Source of the DNA: Pelomyxa schiedti
Taxonomy: Eukaryota; Evosea; Pelobiontida; Pelomyxidae
Direction: 5' to 3'
Assembly (NCBI GenBank): GCA_020536535.1
Contig: JAHLWZ010000825.1
Span: 37,461-101,460, forward strand
DNA: 64,000 nucleotides
Position 1 is the stretch's first letter. The number at the start of each line of letters is the position of its first letter. Of this stretch, positions 1 to 11,642 are shown one piece after another. The notes beneath the pieces are model-generated. The model had not been told where the DNA came from. It saw nothing but the letters and a program-made list of their open reading frames with translations, and made no database searches. Made by a program: the position numbers and the translations under genes.

Positions 1-23
1 ACCACGGGGGAAAAAACCGTTAA

Positions 24-670
24 TCAGAACCTGAGTGCTCGGCCTTGGTTCCCCCCACAAGTGGTAAATACAAATGCCCTCTTGCCCCTCACGGAGTCAG
101 GCTGAATTGCCGCCATCCACTCCCTCAGTGGGGGAGGTTCCTTGTATCCCCAAGTCAGACCACCAAACCCAATAGCATGGGCATCCGCAAGTGCGGCCTT
201 TGCTGCGGGATTACTTACGTCCATTGCATCTGCACTTATGGGCCTTGCGCCACCTGTCCCAATTAGGGTTTTTTGTTTGTGAGTACGGGGTGGGGTGACT
301 CCACAGAGTCAAAGGAGTGAAACTCACCTTCTGGGGCAGACGGGGAAGTGACCGCTGTGGAGCCAGCCTCATTAAGCTCCTGGGCGATTCTCTTGGCCAC
401 GTAGGCAGTGTTGCCTGTCAGTGAGTAATAAAACACAACCACACGAAGTACAGAGGAAGGCGACGACGAGGTTGTGACCGTGGCAGTGCTTGCTGCTGCT
501 GTTGTCGATGCAGAAGTAGATGTAGCTGTAGCTGTAGATGTTGATGTTGATGGTACAGCTGATGCTGGGGTCGAGATTTCCGAAGTGGGGGTGGTGGCAA
601 CAGTTGCCGCTGCCGTTTCGGTCGCGGGTGCCGCGGCGGCGGTCTCCTGTTGTGACGGTTGGTCTGTCAT
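24..670 (-). CDS. Flavodoxin-like protein, 3' part beyond the window
   Basis: The first exon (670 down to about 328) starts with a roughly 75-residue Ala/Thr/Ser-rich stretch. A flavodoxin-type FMN phosphate loop follows: a hydrophobic strand VVVFYYS, then LTGNTAYVAKRIAQEL. The intron opens with GTGAGT near 327 and closes at ...GGGACAG. The next exon carries a flavodoxin-like segment, GFGGLTWGYKEPPPLREW, and the strand RAFVFTTCGG. The frame stops at 24-26 soon after a possible donor, so the remaining part of the flavodoxin fold probably lies left of the window. The family carries FMN for electron transfer, and many eukaryotic members are secreted or membrane-bound quinone reductases. The exact function here is not known. 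The low-complexity N-terminus could be a linker or a targeting region. Confidence 0.65.
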
Positions 671-852
671 TACGAACCCCTCAGGTAATTATCACTTCTG
701 TTCTGGGAATGCGGGCAAATTTGACGGTAGTGTAGTTCCATGAATAAAAAGGTCGTGCCATAAAGGACGTGTGACATTGTACAGGCATAATTATGACGAA
801 CAAAAGAAGAGTCATGGGGGTTAGTGGGGTTTTTTTTACAATTGCAAAGTTG

Positions 853-1635
853 TCAGCTGTTATTCGAAGCTGGAGGTTGTACAACTTTGTTAAAGTTGGT
901 TGATAGGGTGGCTATTGCATCACGGAGTGCCTCCACAGGTGCCATGGGCCTCACAATTGTTGATGTAACTATAACACCCAAGCTGAACACTGTGGGAATC
1001 TAGACAATAGTTTAGCACACAGTTAGCTGGTGGTATTGGGAATCCCAAACACATACAAAACAGTCCCCAACTGTGGCTATTACCAGAGCTGACATAGCAA
1101 CATTTTCCCCCAGCCCAGTGCGCTTTGCAACCTCGTAAGCCACAAACGGCAGAGCATTCGCGATTTTCATGACGGACACAAGTGCGGATTTGACATTTTG
1201 TGCAGACTCGGGGCTGAGGTGAGTATGCAAGGAAGGTGCTGCCACGCCTGAAGTAGGATTCGATGGTGGTTTGATGCTGCCCACATAGTTCATCAAGGCC
1301 TCTTTTATCTTTGTCTTGGCCTCACTTGCTTTGGCTATGAAGCCATGTAGTTTGTTGCTGTCAACAGGCATAGCAGTTCGTGCGATTTTCTGCTCCTGAG
1401 CCAGCTCGTCCAAGGCGCTGGCAATTCGAGAAATTTCTTCCTTTCAAAGAAAGTAAATGAACGAGGAAATAGGGGGGATGGAGTGGCAAGGAATCTAGCC
1501 CACAATGGAGAGCTGCCCTGTGGTAAAGTCGTTGACTGCAGCGGCGAGAACGTCACAGTACTCGTAAAGCACCTCGGGGTCATCACATGTTTGCCCGGTG
1601 ATGTCAAACGGAGACTGTAGCAGAGGCAAGTCCAT
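853..1635 (-). CDS. Small hypothetical protein with a hydrophobic C-terminal segment
   Basis: Three exons read in phase. The first runs 1635 to 1504. The second starts at 1440, after an intron with donor GTGGGC and acceptor TTGAAAG. The third follows an intron beginning GTTGGGGACTG and ends with TGA at 853-855. The product is about 210 residues with predicted helical stretches (EEISRIASALDELAQEQ and KASEAKTKIKEALMNYV). Near the C-terminus is a hydrophobic segment (NVAMSALVIATIPTVFSLGV) that may be a membrane helix. I do not recognise the family. The frame stays open upstream of the chosen ATG, so a further 5' exon between 1636 and the NUP98 start is possible. The gene is divergent from NUP98, and the two would share about 215 bases of promoter. 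Confidence 0.55.
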
Positions 1636-1851
1636 CACTGTGATCACAGTCTGACCTACAACAGATATCTCTACCTCATCCTCTGGGTAGTTGTCCTTTT
1701 CGGTTCCTCCACGCGCAAAAAAGTCCTTACGACTAACGTTTCGAACTGGTGGTGTTCTCAGATCTGATCGACGATTTCCTTCTCCTTTTAACACCACAGA
1801 AAAGAAAGAAGAAAAAAAAGCAGATATTTCGTAATAACAAAGACACCCACG

Positions 1852-4778
1852 ATGACAGCCCTCTTCTCGTTCGGTGCGTCTGCAAATACCACAACACCAT
1901 CGCTGTTCGGCGCCGCAACGCCGGCGGCCACGCCCTCGCTCTTCGGCACGCCGGCAGCCACGCCGTCCCTCTTCGGCACGCCCTCCACGACCCCCTCCGC
2001 CACGCCCTCGCTCTTCGGCACCGCCGCCACGGCCACCCCGGCCGCGACGCCCTCCCTGTTCGGCGCCCCGCCCTCCGCCGCGGCGCCCACCGCCACGGGC
2101 CTTGTCTTTGGCGCCGCGAGCGGCACCCCCGGCGCCACCACCCCCTCGCTCTTCGGGACCCCCGGGGCCAGCACCCCGTCGCTGTTCGGCACGCCGGGGG
2201 CCACGGCTGCGGCGACTTCCACGCCGTCGCTGTTCGGCACGCCGGGGAACCCTACAGCCACGCCGTCGCTTTTTGGGACGCCTGGAGCCACGGCCACTCC
2301 CACGCCGACGCTTTTCGGAACGCCGACGGCGGCGGCGACCATGACGCCCGCGAATCCATTCTCGTTTGGGAATCCTGTAACTTCCACGCCTTCCACAATT
2401 GGAATTGGGATTGGGACTGGGGCTACAGGGTATACTTTGGCAGGGCCACTGCCGCCATTTCAATTCAAGCCGTTCGTTGATCGATCTAATAACGAGGAAT
2501 TTTCTCATCAGTCCATCACTGCTTCCCCTGATGTGGCAAAGTGGTCGTTTGAGGAATTACGCTGGGACTATACACTAAAACGAGGGTTTGTTCTCTTTGT
2601 TCTCCTTTCTTCTTATCCTATTTCAAACTAACAGCATGTGTTAGTTCAGGTGCTTCTGTTACAACTCCCACCCCATCCAGTAGTCTTTTCCCAACAGCTA
2701 CAACTACCCTCTTTCCACCTTCCTCTACAACTCCAGCAGCCACCCCGGCGTTTGGCTTTGGCACAACAGCTGCCACTCCATCACTCTTTAATCCAACACC
2801 AACTCCCTCTACAGGGGCAACCCCAACACCAAATCTGTTTGGGCTACCCGCATCAACTACACCTGCCACACCCAATCTGTTTTCAATGACGCCGAGCACT
2901 CCTGCAACTTCTACTCCCACACCGAATTTGTTTGGGATTCCCGCAACCACACCAGGGGCAACTACAACTACACCAAGTCTGTTTAATATTTCAACTCCTA
3001 CAACTACACCTACTACACCAAGCTTGTTTGGACCCCCTGCGGCTGCACCTACTTCTACAACGCCAAGCCTCTTTGCTCCAAGCTCTTCAACACCTTCACT
3101 ATTTGGCATGCCACCTTCAACACCCTCACTCTTTCCATCAACGCCAACATCAACACCAGCAACATCAACACCAGCAACCTCAATCTTCTCCCCTATCCCT
3201 GCAGCATCAACCTCGCTCTTCCCCTCGACTCCTTCAAATCCAACAACTTCTTTGTTCGCGCCGACCCCAGCAACACCATCATCCTCTCTTTTCCCGCCAG
3301 CAACTAATTCTTTATTCTCACCAACTCCAAACTCACTCTTCTCATCCACAACGCTCCCGAAGCCCAACAATCCCCCCAGTATTTTTACCCCAGCAGCAAC
3401 TCCTGCTACTTCAAGTAGGTTTCCTTAATTACTTGACTCTTTAACATGCTTACAGATCTTTTTCCATCTTTTGGTGGACAATCTTCGATTCCCGGATCAC
3501 CTGCCACTCCTACAACAATAGCCCCAAGCACATCAGTGTCAAGCTACGGAAATGTCCCCAGTTTCAGTGACCTCAAAGGCAAACACTCGAATCCCCTCCC
3601 TACACTGCCTTCACCCCTCAGTCCAAACTCCCCCCAAGGTGTGTTTCTTTCTGTTGACTAACTTTTCTTTCTTACTTTGTTTAGACCAGCACACCATTTC
3701 CAGAGGTATCTCTATTTCCACCAGTCTTCTGGTGAACCCTCGAGCCAGGTCCCCAGTGCTCCCTGCCGCACTCAATTCGACTAACTCACGTGTGTCAATT
3801 GACAAGGGTTCTCCAAACCGTAAAGTTCAGGCATCAGTAAGGCTTGAGGGGATGGTGGATAACATGTCAACACTCCGGGATAAATCCGATTCCCCGGCCT
3901 CCTCATATTCCTCCTCAGTAATTAGACCCCGCCAAGTGAATGCCTTGCTATCTGAGTCCCCAGGAGGCGAGACCAACCGGAAGCAGTTCCACCGCTCCGT
4001 CCCGCTGTCGTCTCCAGGGTTGCCCGCCAGCAACGCCGTAAACCTCTCATTGTCCAATGCCAGCAGCGAGGACGAAGACCCAGAACAAAACGAAAGCATG
4101 GAGTACAACCACCACCAACCCACAACCACGCCACAGCGCTCCCCAAACCCCTCTCCCTCTTCAGGTTCATCATACTCTTCTCCATCCTCCGCGTCACCCT
4201 CATCCTCATCAACAACATCATCAGCATCAACAGCATCCCCATCCTTCATCATACCCAAGTGCGTGGACAACTTCCCGAGGGGGCCCACCAACCCCAAGCT
4301 GACATTCCACGACCCGCAGTACTACACCTACCCGCCCCTCCGCGCCCTGCAGGCCATGACGCCGGAGCAGCTCGGCTCGGTCGTCGACCTGACCATCGGG
4401 TGCGAGGACGTCGGGGAGGTGTTCTTCCCGGGGCCCACGGACCTGAGGGGCGTGGACCTGCGCGAGTCCGTAGAGTTCACGCCGCGCCACATCACGCTGT
4501 TCCCCAACAACGTGAAGAAGCCACCCGTGGGCACCGGGCTCAACAGGCCCGCGAGGCTCACGCTGCACAACTGCAAGCCGAGGAACGCGAGCCAGCAGGG
4601 CAAGTACGCTGAGAAGCTGAAGCAGGTGACGGCTCAGTTTGGCGGCAGGCTGGTTTCATACGACCCAGACACGGGCAAGTGGGTCTTTGAGGTGGACAAC
4701 TTCTCGGTGCAGCCAGGTTCCATCCCCCAAACCCCACCTTCCAAAGAGACAACCAACAACACCCAACGTCGTCTTTGA
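1852..4778 (+). CDS. NUP98: Nup98-type FG nucleoporin with autopeptidase-fold domain
   Basis: Four exons, 1852-2585, 2645-3414, 3456-3638 and 3685-4778, join without a frame break to give 926 residues. The N-terminal half is built of PSLFG/NLFG repeats with Ala/Thr/Pro spacers, the cohesive phase of the nuclear pore. Around residues 221-245 is a GLEBS-type Rae1-binding motif (KWSFEELRWDYTLKRG), placed between FG blocks as in Nup98. A Ser-rich linker leads to a C-terminal Nup98 autopeptidase-fold domain, recognised by YTYPPLRALQAMTPEQL, VVDLTIG, the strand HITLFPNN, KPPVGTGLNRPA and KWVFEVDNFS. The chain ends about 25 residues later, so no Nup96 is attached. The usual HFS cleavage triad reads NFS here. 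The 5' part and the autopeptidase region are much richer in GC than the middle. Confidence 0.93.
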
Positions 4779-4877
4779 AAATACCACCGCATACACCCAA
4801 AAAACGCAACAAAAAAAAAAAAAAGAAATCTTTGAGTTCCACGTTCTTGTTTCAACTACAATTAATTTCGATCAGCA

Positions 4878-6117
4878 ATGACGGACCTCCACAAGTGCAA
4901 CAAGTGCGGGGCCAATGCGTCGAGCCGGTGCTCCAAGTGCCGCGAGGTGTGGTACTGCACGCGGGAGCACCAGGTCTCGGACTGGCCCGCGCACAAGGCC
5001 CAGTGCGCCAAGTCGCGGCAGCAACAGCAGCAGCCCCAAGTCGCCGCGAGCAACCTCCCCGACCCACACGGCCCGAGTTCCCCCTCGCAACCTGCGACTA
5101 CGACGAGCGCGACGCAGGAAACGGCAGCAGCCAAGGGGGAACCCACGGCAACGAGTGCCACTGCTACTACTAATACGGCGGCAGCGACGGTTTCATCGGC
5201 GGCGTCTTCTGCCTCTGCGGCTTCTGGGGCGTCGGCGACGGCGGAGCCGGCACATAAACACCCGACGCTCGAGGAACTTTGTGGAAAGGTAATAGCGTCG
5301 TTTGAGCAGGTGGACGAAAGTTTGCACGACACGTGCTTCGCGGCGGCCGAGTTTCCTGCCGATTCGCCTACGTTCAGCGTTACGGCTGTGAGAAATCCCC
5401 AGAGCGTTGGTGGAGGCGGTGCTCGGAAAAGGGACTTGAATGTTGTGCGGAACAAGGTGAAGTCTGCTGGTGATTGGGTGTCAACTCCGCCTGGAGGAGG
5501 AATGGTGCAGTCGGACGATGTTCTGAGAGCTTACTGGGTAATGAGAGCAAACAAAAACAGCACTGCTTTGTCTGTGGTGCTGCTTGAGACTGTACAGTTG
5601 CGTACTTACTTTCCCCTGTAATCGTTGCTTACACCCAGCCAGGAAAGTAGGAAAGGTGATTTACAAGGATATGGTTCTAAAATCGGAATGGTGCCACATG
5701 GTGAGACTGGGTGTCGAGCCACCTAAAATCGGTCACCTAGATATCTCTGGTGCCAAATCCACAATTCCAGCCAATACCAGCCGGGACTATCTTCACACCT
5801 GGGTCGAATTTGACATCCCCAGCAGCGCCATCAGCACAGCAACAACAACTGAAACCACATCGACCTCCACCGAATCCACTCCCAACAAAACCCCGGAGCC
5901 CCAGAGCATAGTTGTGGACCTGGCCCTTCCACAGTTCGACCTGTGGCCTGCCGGAATGTGCAACCCCATCGCAATTCTGCCTGCTGACAAGCACCTGGGC
6001 CTGTTCAAGCGGCACCGCGAGCTAAGCAAAAGAGAGGCCAAATTGTCCAGTGCTAGCTTCTCCTCGTGCGCCGACCAAGTCTCCCAGTGCTTGGGCTTGC
6101 TCTTCTCTCGCCACTGA
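4878..6117 (+). CDS. MYND zinc-finger protein
   Basis: Two exons, 4878-5601 and 5639-6117, give about 400 residues. A MYND zinc finger opens the protein at residues 6-44, with ligands in CNKCGANASSRCSKC and WYCTREHQ and the closing HKAQC. MYND domains usually bind proline-rich partners and often belong to transcriptional or chromatin regulators. After it comes an Ala/Thr/Ser low-complexity linker. The C-terminal half has a conserved look (KVIYKDMVLKSEWCHMVRLG, then PQFDLWPAGMCNP), but I do not recognise a domain. No SET domain is visible, so it is not a SMYD enzyme. The 37-nt intron was chosen because it keeps phase. A 25-nt alternative using the donor at 5617 also keeps phase. Confidence 0.75.
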
Positions 6118-6203
6118 ACTTCCAAATTTCTTTTGGAAAAATAGATTTCCTGTTTCTAATCATTCATTTAGAACCGACAATAAAAAAAAACCGAATAGCG
6201 AAC

Positions 6204-7670
6204 ATGCAGGATGACCTGCCGCTGAACCGTGACGATCTAATTGCGGCGATCGAGACGTGTGACTGCGAGATTGTATCATCTTTTGAGTTTTTTTTCCTAC
6301 CCTTCCCCATCAACCCTGAGTTCATTCAACTTGTTAAGCAAAGTGCTGGGGAGGCTGAGTGTCATTCGGAGGGAGTGTTGTTGTTGAAATTTAGTAGAGC
6401 ACGTGCGTCGGCGAGACTGGGAAGGTGGAATGATTGTGTGGCCGATTTTGCTGACTCTTGTATGCATACATATGTAACCTTGCTGAGTGAATTTCTGCAC
6501 CCTAACTCACAACTTGTGACATGCAACCCGTCAAGGCTTTGCAACATCTCCACTAAAGGCTGAGGCTGAGGCGTACACCAATGTAATTTCACTGGAAATG
6601 CAATCTGGGCACTCCATGCCTACGGATTGTTTGTGCTCCCACTGTCCTGTCTACTTCTCTCACTGTGTGTAGTTCACAATCTAAATGGTGAAATGAAGAA
6701 ACCTCGGATTTCTTATATCGCAGATATTGGTAATGCACGGCTCTTTCTTTTTAACTTCCACACTAATGGCTCAAAGAAAAGAGGGTAGGAAATGTGCTGT
6801 TTGGGCAAAAGTATTATGAATTATCTATTAAGTACTATAGTTATGCTCTCACTCTCGATCCATCGATGTCTACTGCGTTTTGTAATAGGTTTTGCATACC
6901 ATTCCTATTTTTTATTATTTAATTTGGTTAACTAAGAGCAGCAGCAACTGCCATTCTTTCTCAGTGTATGCCGCGTGGCTCCTTGCAACTGCTCAGTGCT
7001 TTCACTGGTGCCATACGAGACTGCACGAATGCGATAAGACTGGACAAGAACTATATTAAGGTTCTTCCTCCATTAAGAAAGTACCTCTGACCTCTCAAGG
7101 CATACATTCGTCGGGCCCAACTTTGGAGCAAACTGAAGATTTATAAATCATCTCATTTTGACTACAAGATTGCCATGAAGTTATCTACCAAAAGTAACCG
7201 CTTACCGGTTTTTACACATCTCAATATGCTTGTTTTCAATTTTCAGGTAACACTGTTGTACCCCAAGAAATAAAGCAGGAGTACCGACAGGCGCTCTTTC
7301 GCAACCAAGTTTGTCGAAGTTGGAATTACTTCTCATTGAAAATGCCATCAATGGAGCAAATGGAGAACCTCAGAACTAATGAGCAGTTTATTTCCTTTTT
7401 ATCACGGGGCACTGTCAAGTCACTGCTTAGGCTTCTCAAAAGAAATCCATGCTATATTCCTTTTCTTATGGAGGTATTCTTCGGACCATTCTTTCTTCTT
7501 TAGAACTCAACGGTGCCAAGAACTCCACAAATCGACGCACCTTGTGTCAGCTTATGTCATTCCTCAACCCCAACTTCACTCCAGAGCTGGAACTTGCTGA
7601 AGCCAGAGCAGCTGCTCTTTACAAGAAGAAAAGCTCATCTTATACTCCCACAACCACCAACAAATTCTGA
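6204..7670 (+). CDS. TPR-repeat protein, many small exons
   Basis: The ATG at 6204 opens a short exon (MQDDLPLNRDD). Several further exons carry tetratricopeptide repeats. One reads GNVLFGQKYYELSIKYYSYA followed by LTLDPSMSTAFCNR (6788-6888). Another reads AIRDCTNAIRLDKNYIK and runs through an intron into AYIRRAQLWSKLK. The order of these repeats resembles DNAJC7/TTC-type co-chaperones, which use TPRs to bind Hsp70 and Hsp90 tails. I found no J-domain HPD motif, so a DnaJ call is not supported. The last exon, 7521-7670, follows a 47-nt intron and ends TPTTTNKF. Exon borders between 6660 and 6790 are uncertain. The function is inferred from the TPRs only. Confidence 0.6.
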
Positions 7671-7793
7671 ATTTCCAACAACAATTCGGACAAACAACGA
7701 ACCCCCCCCCCCAACACCCAGCCAGCCCAAACAACAAACAGCAAGCACATCTCTTAATCAAAGCAACGATTTCTGTCCCATTTTTCTAGAAAA

Positions 7794-8431
7794 ATGAAAG
7801 AGGAGACACCAAAGTGCCGCGCGGGGAAACGTGGGTGGTTCGGCCGAGTGTTGTTCATACTGCTTCTTCTTCTGGCCGTCAACTCCACAAGGTTCTTCAT
7901 AGGCACCTTGGGAGTGGGCGTGCGCGGCTGGCTGTCCATGAACAGCTGCGCCCCGTCGATATTCACGTACCTTGTGGGGTGCGCTTTGTGCCGCTGCGGG
8001 GGAACGCACGCAGTTGGACAGGCAGTGATGGTGGCCGGGGCCGTCAACATGGCGAGGTACGGAACCATGGGCCTGTTTGTCTTCTCGTGGAGCGGAATCA
8101 CCGGCCTGATAGTGCAGAGCTCCCACCTAACGATGACAGTGGCTGTGCTTAGAGTCCTGTGTCACGTGTTTCTGTTCAAAAGTGAGTGCGGGTTGCGGCC
8201 GCATCAGGCTGTGTTTCCATTCCCATTTCATTCCCTCGTGCCCCTCTCTTCTCAAATTCCTTTCAATTAGAAATCAAAGTGCATACAGCAGCAGCAGGAT
8301 TGGCCTTGGGGTTCCTGATTCTAGCAGCTCTGACAGCCAATCAGTGGCAGTGGTTTGCAGCACACCCAGGAGTGTTAGATCGCCTTTTCTCTGGGGACTT
8401 GGATCCCTCCATCATGGGGGAACAGACCTGA
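7794..8431 (+). CDS. Small multi-pass membrane protein, unknown family
   Basis: Two exons, 7794-8181 and 8271-8431, give 182 residues. The intron has donor GTGAGTGC and acceptor CAATTAG. The N-terminus is basic (MKEETPKCRAGKRGWFGR), followed by a strong hydrophobic helix (VLFILLLLLAV). Further hydrophobic stretches lie around MVAGAVNMARYGTMGLFVFS, MTVAVLRVLCHVFLF and AAAGLALGFLILAALTA, so about four to five membrane helices are likely. A CALCRCGG cysteine cluster lies near residues 62-69. I do not recognise the family. The gene is convergent with the actin-related gene, with a gap of only about 40 bases. Confidence 0.65.
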
Positions 8432-8470
8432 TGGAGAAAGGAAAAAAAAAAACAAAAATTGTTCCTTCTT

Positions 8471-9616
8471 TTAAACATGTGCACACTTCTTTAGAACAAC
8501 AGATGGTCCTGTCTCATTGTACTCTTCCTTACTGACCCACATACTTTGGAAGGTAGACAAGGATGCTAGAATGGATCCGCCAATCCACGTGGATATCTTC
8601 CTGTCCTCAGGGGCAATAACCTTAACCATCATGGAAGTGGGCACTAGGGTGTGCAATTCCTTCTGCAGTCGCTCCGAGTAACCAGTAATATTGGTTGCAC
8701 CTCCCGAGAGAACGATATTCCGAGACAGGTCTTTGCGGATATCTACATCAGACTTCGTGATAGAGGAATAAATCAATTCGTGAACTCCTGGAAGAGCTAA
8801 CCCAAGTAGCGATGGCCTGAATATTGGTTCGGTACACTGGAATCGCTCTCTTCCCAGTGTTACAGTCTGCCCATCAGGAAGAACATAAGACTTATCAGTG
8901 GCACTCTCTGTGTCATAATCTAGGCTGATATAGGCCAGGTTCTCTTTAACCAGACGAGCGGATTCACGGCAAGTGGAAGAGGGAAATCTGTAACCATTCT
9001 GTGACATAAGGGATATCAAGTAGTCTGTAATATCACGGCCTGCAATATCCTCCCGGAGAATGGCATGACTAGAGTTGTAACCCTCATATACAGGTGTTGT
9101 AAAAGTAACACCCTCTCCACATTCACAGACTAGGCCTGTTGTCCTGCCTGACGCATATAAGGAGAGAACAGACTGCAACTGCACGAAACAGGAATCGAAT
9201 GCGAGCTTCTCAAAGGTCAACTGTACCATCTTCTCTCTGTTTGATTTGGGATTGAAAGGAGGCTCCGTAAACAGTATCTTCTTCTCTGTGGGCATAGAGG
9301 ATTTGAGAACATGTCGCACAACTTTTTCAGCATCGCTCCAGTCAGCAACCAAACCGCGTTCAACGGGGAATCGCCACGCCACACTGTCCATCCTATCAAT
9401 AGCCTCCTTCCCCACTTTATGGTGTTAAATTAGCAAAGAGCATGACTTTAAGGCAAGTGGCTATATACCATAGAACTCCTCTGACGCCGATGAGCCGTAA
9501 GATGAAGATCTAGGCAGCCCAACAACCGTAGGAAACGAACTAGGCACGTCATTTCCTGCGAAACCGAACCTTGTGTTCGCAGATCCCAAGTCAATAACCA
9601 CCCCACACTCCGACAT
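8471..9616 (-). CDS. Actin-related protein (divergent actin fold)
   Basis: Two exons, 9616-9469 and 9414-8471, give 363 residues against about 375 for actin. The junction regenerates the actin-like sequence YVGKEA. The ATPase signatures of the fold are visible: phosphate-1 loop VVIDLGSANTRFGFAG, connect-1 region QSVLSLYASGRTTGLV with the catalytic glutamine, DIAGRDIT, and the adenosine-loop region NIVLSGGATNITGYSERL. The WIGGSILASLSTFQ segment is near identical to actin and centractin. The chain ends KKCAHV rather than RKCF. Overall it is clearly an actin homologue but too divergent for me to assign to conventional actin, Arp1 or Arp2. Roles in dynactin, the cytoskeleton or chromatin remodelling are all possible. 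Confidence 0.85.
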
Positions 9617-9870
9617 TTTTTTTTGTTTACTGGTCCGTTGGATCTCGACCAGGCGAAGTTGAGTTACTCCGAAAAAGAAGAAAAATTAAAAAACTCCCGA
9701 ATATCAGAAGCTCTTTCTTGGTTCTTCTCATCGTGGCTTTGCCCTCAATGGTGTCCTAAGAAGTTCTTCATCATTTCGTTTGTTTGGTTGTTTGCCGTGC
9801 CACACGCCATTCTTTGTTTTCAGAAACCTTCCTCATAACAAAATTGTGGGTCCACAACAGGTAAAATTTT
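9617..9870. other. Intergenic interval
   Basis: The space between the start of the actin-related gene and the stop of the methyltransferase gene. It is AT-rich. I saw no conserved frame, repeat or RNA-like structure in it. Confidence 0.5.
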
Positions 9871-11133
9871 CTAGCGAAATGATTTGGATTGTTGGAGGCA
9901 CTGTTGGTCTTGTTGTATGGGCAGAGAGAGAAGCAATAATTCTCTCTCGGGATATGCGTCGGCATAAACCCTGAAGGGTTTCTGAACGCAGTAGGGTGGC
10001 AACATAATATTCACTTGTCTAAATGATCCCATTTCAGACCACACAAGTTCAGAGTTGTTCTGTTGTAACAGTGATGAAAATCAAATCAGTACTGATTTTG
10101 GCTCAACCTACCTGCAACTGGTGATTGTTGGTTGCGAGAAGCCATCTCGCCCCAGAGTCTCCAGCATTTATGAGGGCAGATTGGACTCCTGCCGTCGGCA
10201 AGTGGAACAGTGTATCACGCATCATAACAACATCCACTGGAGGCAGTATGTCAAGGGTGTTCCTGGTGAAGTCCAAGAATGCAAAGTGCCAGTTGGAGTG
10301 GTTTGAGAAAGTTCGTCGGTGGTCCTCAATGAGACCACGGACGGCATCAGATCCAAAATACTCAATGGCTATTCCATGTTTCTCTTGCATTAGATTAAGA
10401 AAAGTTGGCATCCAAAACATGGATCCACAGGATGCATCCCACAGGCGCCTCATTCCAGCGTGCAGCATTAGGTCCTCCAGGGCCGTCATTGTAAAGATTG
10501 CTCTCTTTTATTCAAGGTTATATTCAGGGGAAAAAACCTCCCCAGATACTTCCAAAATAGACCCAGGCCCAGAACCTCCTCCTTGTGTAGTCCATTCTCT
10601 TTTTGCATAGATTCCATCAAAGTACTGTAAATCGATGCTTATTATGTTGAGTGCATGTATTTCAGTGGTATTTATTAATCATGGCGCGGTATATTTATGC
10701 AAAAGGAATATTATGTAGCTATCAAACCAACCTCTGTTAAAGCATTTGGTGTGGATTCCACTAAAATGGCTGTAAGCAAAAAATGGGAGAACCAGTTCCG
10801 AAACATACTTACACAACCAAGTTCGGGCCAAATAGAACCCTCCACGCATTTTTCGCATAGTCTACATCCAGTGCACACGGCACAGGTATTTCTGCACGAA
10901 TTACCTGCAAGTCACAGTGACCAACGGAAAATAACATGTCGTGATGTACCCTGTTCCAATTGACCCGTGTAATGAGAACGCAGTGCGAACAACGAGAGCA
11001 CCTTTGAGGCAAAGAAAACAAGTTAGAGAGCCTTCACACTAACACAAGTGAATGTCAACGATGTCGTTGGCACCTGAAACCACAAGAAAAGAACCCCAAC
11101 ACAGCCCATCAATATCATCCACTGCGCTTTCAT
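9871..11133 (-). CDS. Signal-anchored SAM-dependent methyltransferase
   Basis: Exons join in phase from the ATG at 11133 to TAG at 9871-9873. The first exon encodes a signal peptide or type II anchor (MKAQWMILMGCVGVLFLWF). A short Cys-rich module follows, with cysteines in CRNTCAVCTGCRLCEKC. The catalytic part has the marks of a class I methyltransferase family common in bacteria: YFDGIYAKREW, GGGSGPGS, the SAM-binding loop LWDASCGSMFWM, FGSDAVRGLIEDHRR, the FLDFTRN acidic loop, VVMMRDTLFHL, and a C-terminal FRQVNIMLPPYCVQKPF. Introns of about 33 to 45 nt interrupt it, plus one longer intron near 10625-10800 whose internal structure I could not settle. The substrate is unknown. The signal sequence suggests action in the secretory pathway or at the membrane. 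Confidence 0.72.
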
Positions 11134-11214
11134 CGGACAAAAAAAAACGAAAACAAAAAAGTCAAAGAGTGATCGACTATGATTGACAAAACAAATCATT
11201 AATTGACTACTATT

Positions 11215-11537
11215 CTAAGCGTCGCTCGATCCAAAGTAGTAGCCGTCAATAACAGCCCCCCTCTGAAGATTCGCGTCTGTCCTCAGACGTGCATCAGAGT
11301 CCACCATTGCAGGATGTGACCAGTTTGCTACCATGAATCCACTCGGTTCCACCAGAGTATCCCCGGAACTTGACTTGGCAGATGTTACCTTCGCAGGTAG
11401 TCTTGTGCCCAAGTATAGTTTCTACCTTTGGGTGAAATCACCACTCAGCGACAACACAACTCAAAGGTAGCAACTTGAGTTCTGACTCTCCCAGGATGGG
11501 ATCGCATCCTGTTCCCAAGTCCTGACTTCCTCATCAT
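11215..11537 (-). CDS. Possible small basic protein, two exons
   Basis: The ATG at 11537 (or 11534) opens a basic stretch (MMRKSGLGNRMRSHPGRVRT). An intron starting GTTGCTACC and ending AAAGGTAG then leads in phase into KLYLGTRLPAKVTSAKSSSG and on to GYYFGSSDA, with a stop at 11215. The total is about 88 residues. The Arg-rich N-terminus and small size would suit an imported mitochondrial protein, but I recognise no family. The rest of the 11134-11642 interval shows no other gene. The call rests only on an open frame and a compatible splice pair. Confidence 0.35.
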
Positions 11538-11642
11538 AACAGTGAATAACGGATGAAAAAAATTGAAGATCTTATTTCCTTTAAAATAAAAAAAAACAGA
11601 GACAAGGAAGAAGAGGCCTGTTGCCGCCCCACACGTACGCAC

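Noticed and set aside
1495-2508. Long Arg/Gly-rich open frame on the minus strand (337 codons)
   Set aside because: It is the antisense of the NUP98 PSLFG repeats. Only its low-coordinate end is a real exon, belonging to the small minus-strand gene.
7210-7480. J domain at the C-terminus of the TPR protein
   Set aside because: A helix resembling the J-domain start (EIKQEYRQALFRNQ) is present, but the HPD motif is missing and the spacing does not fit.
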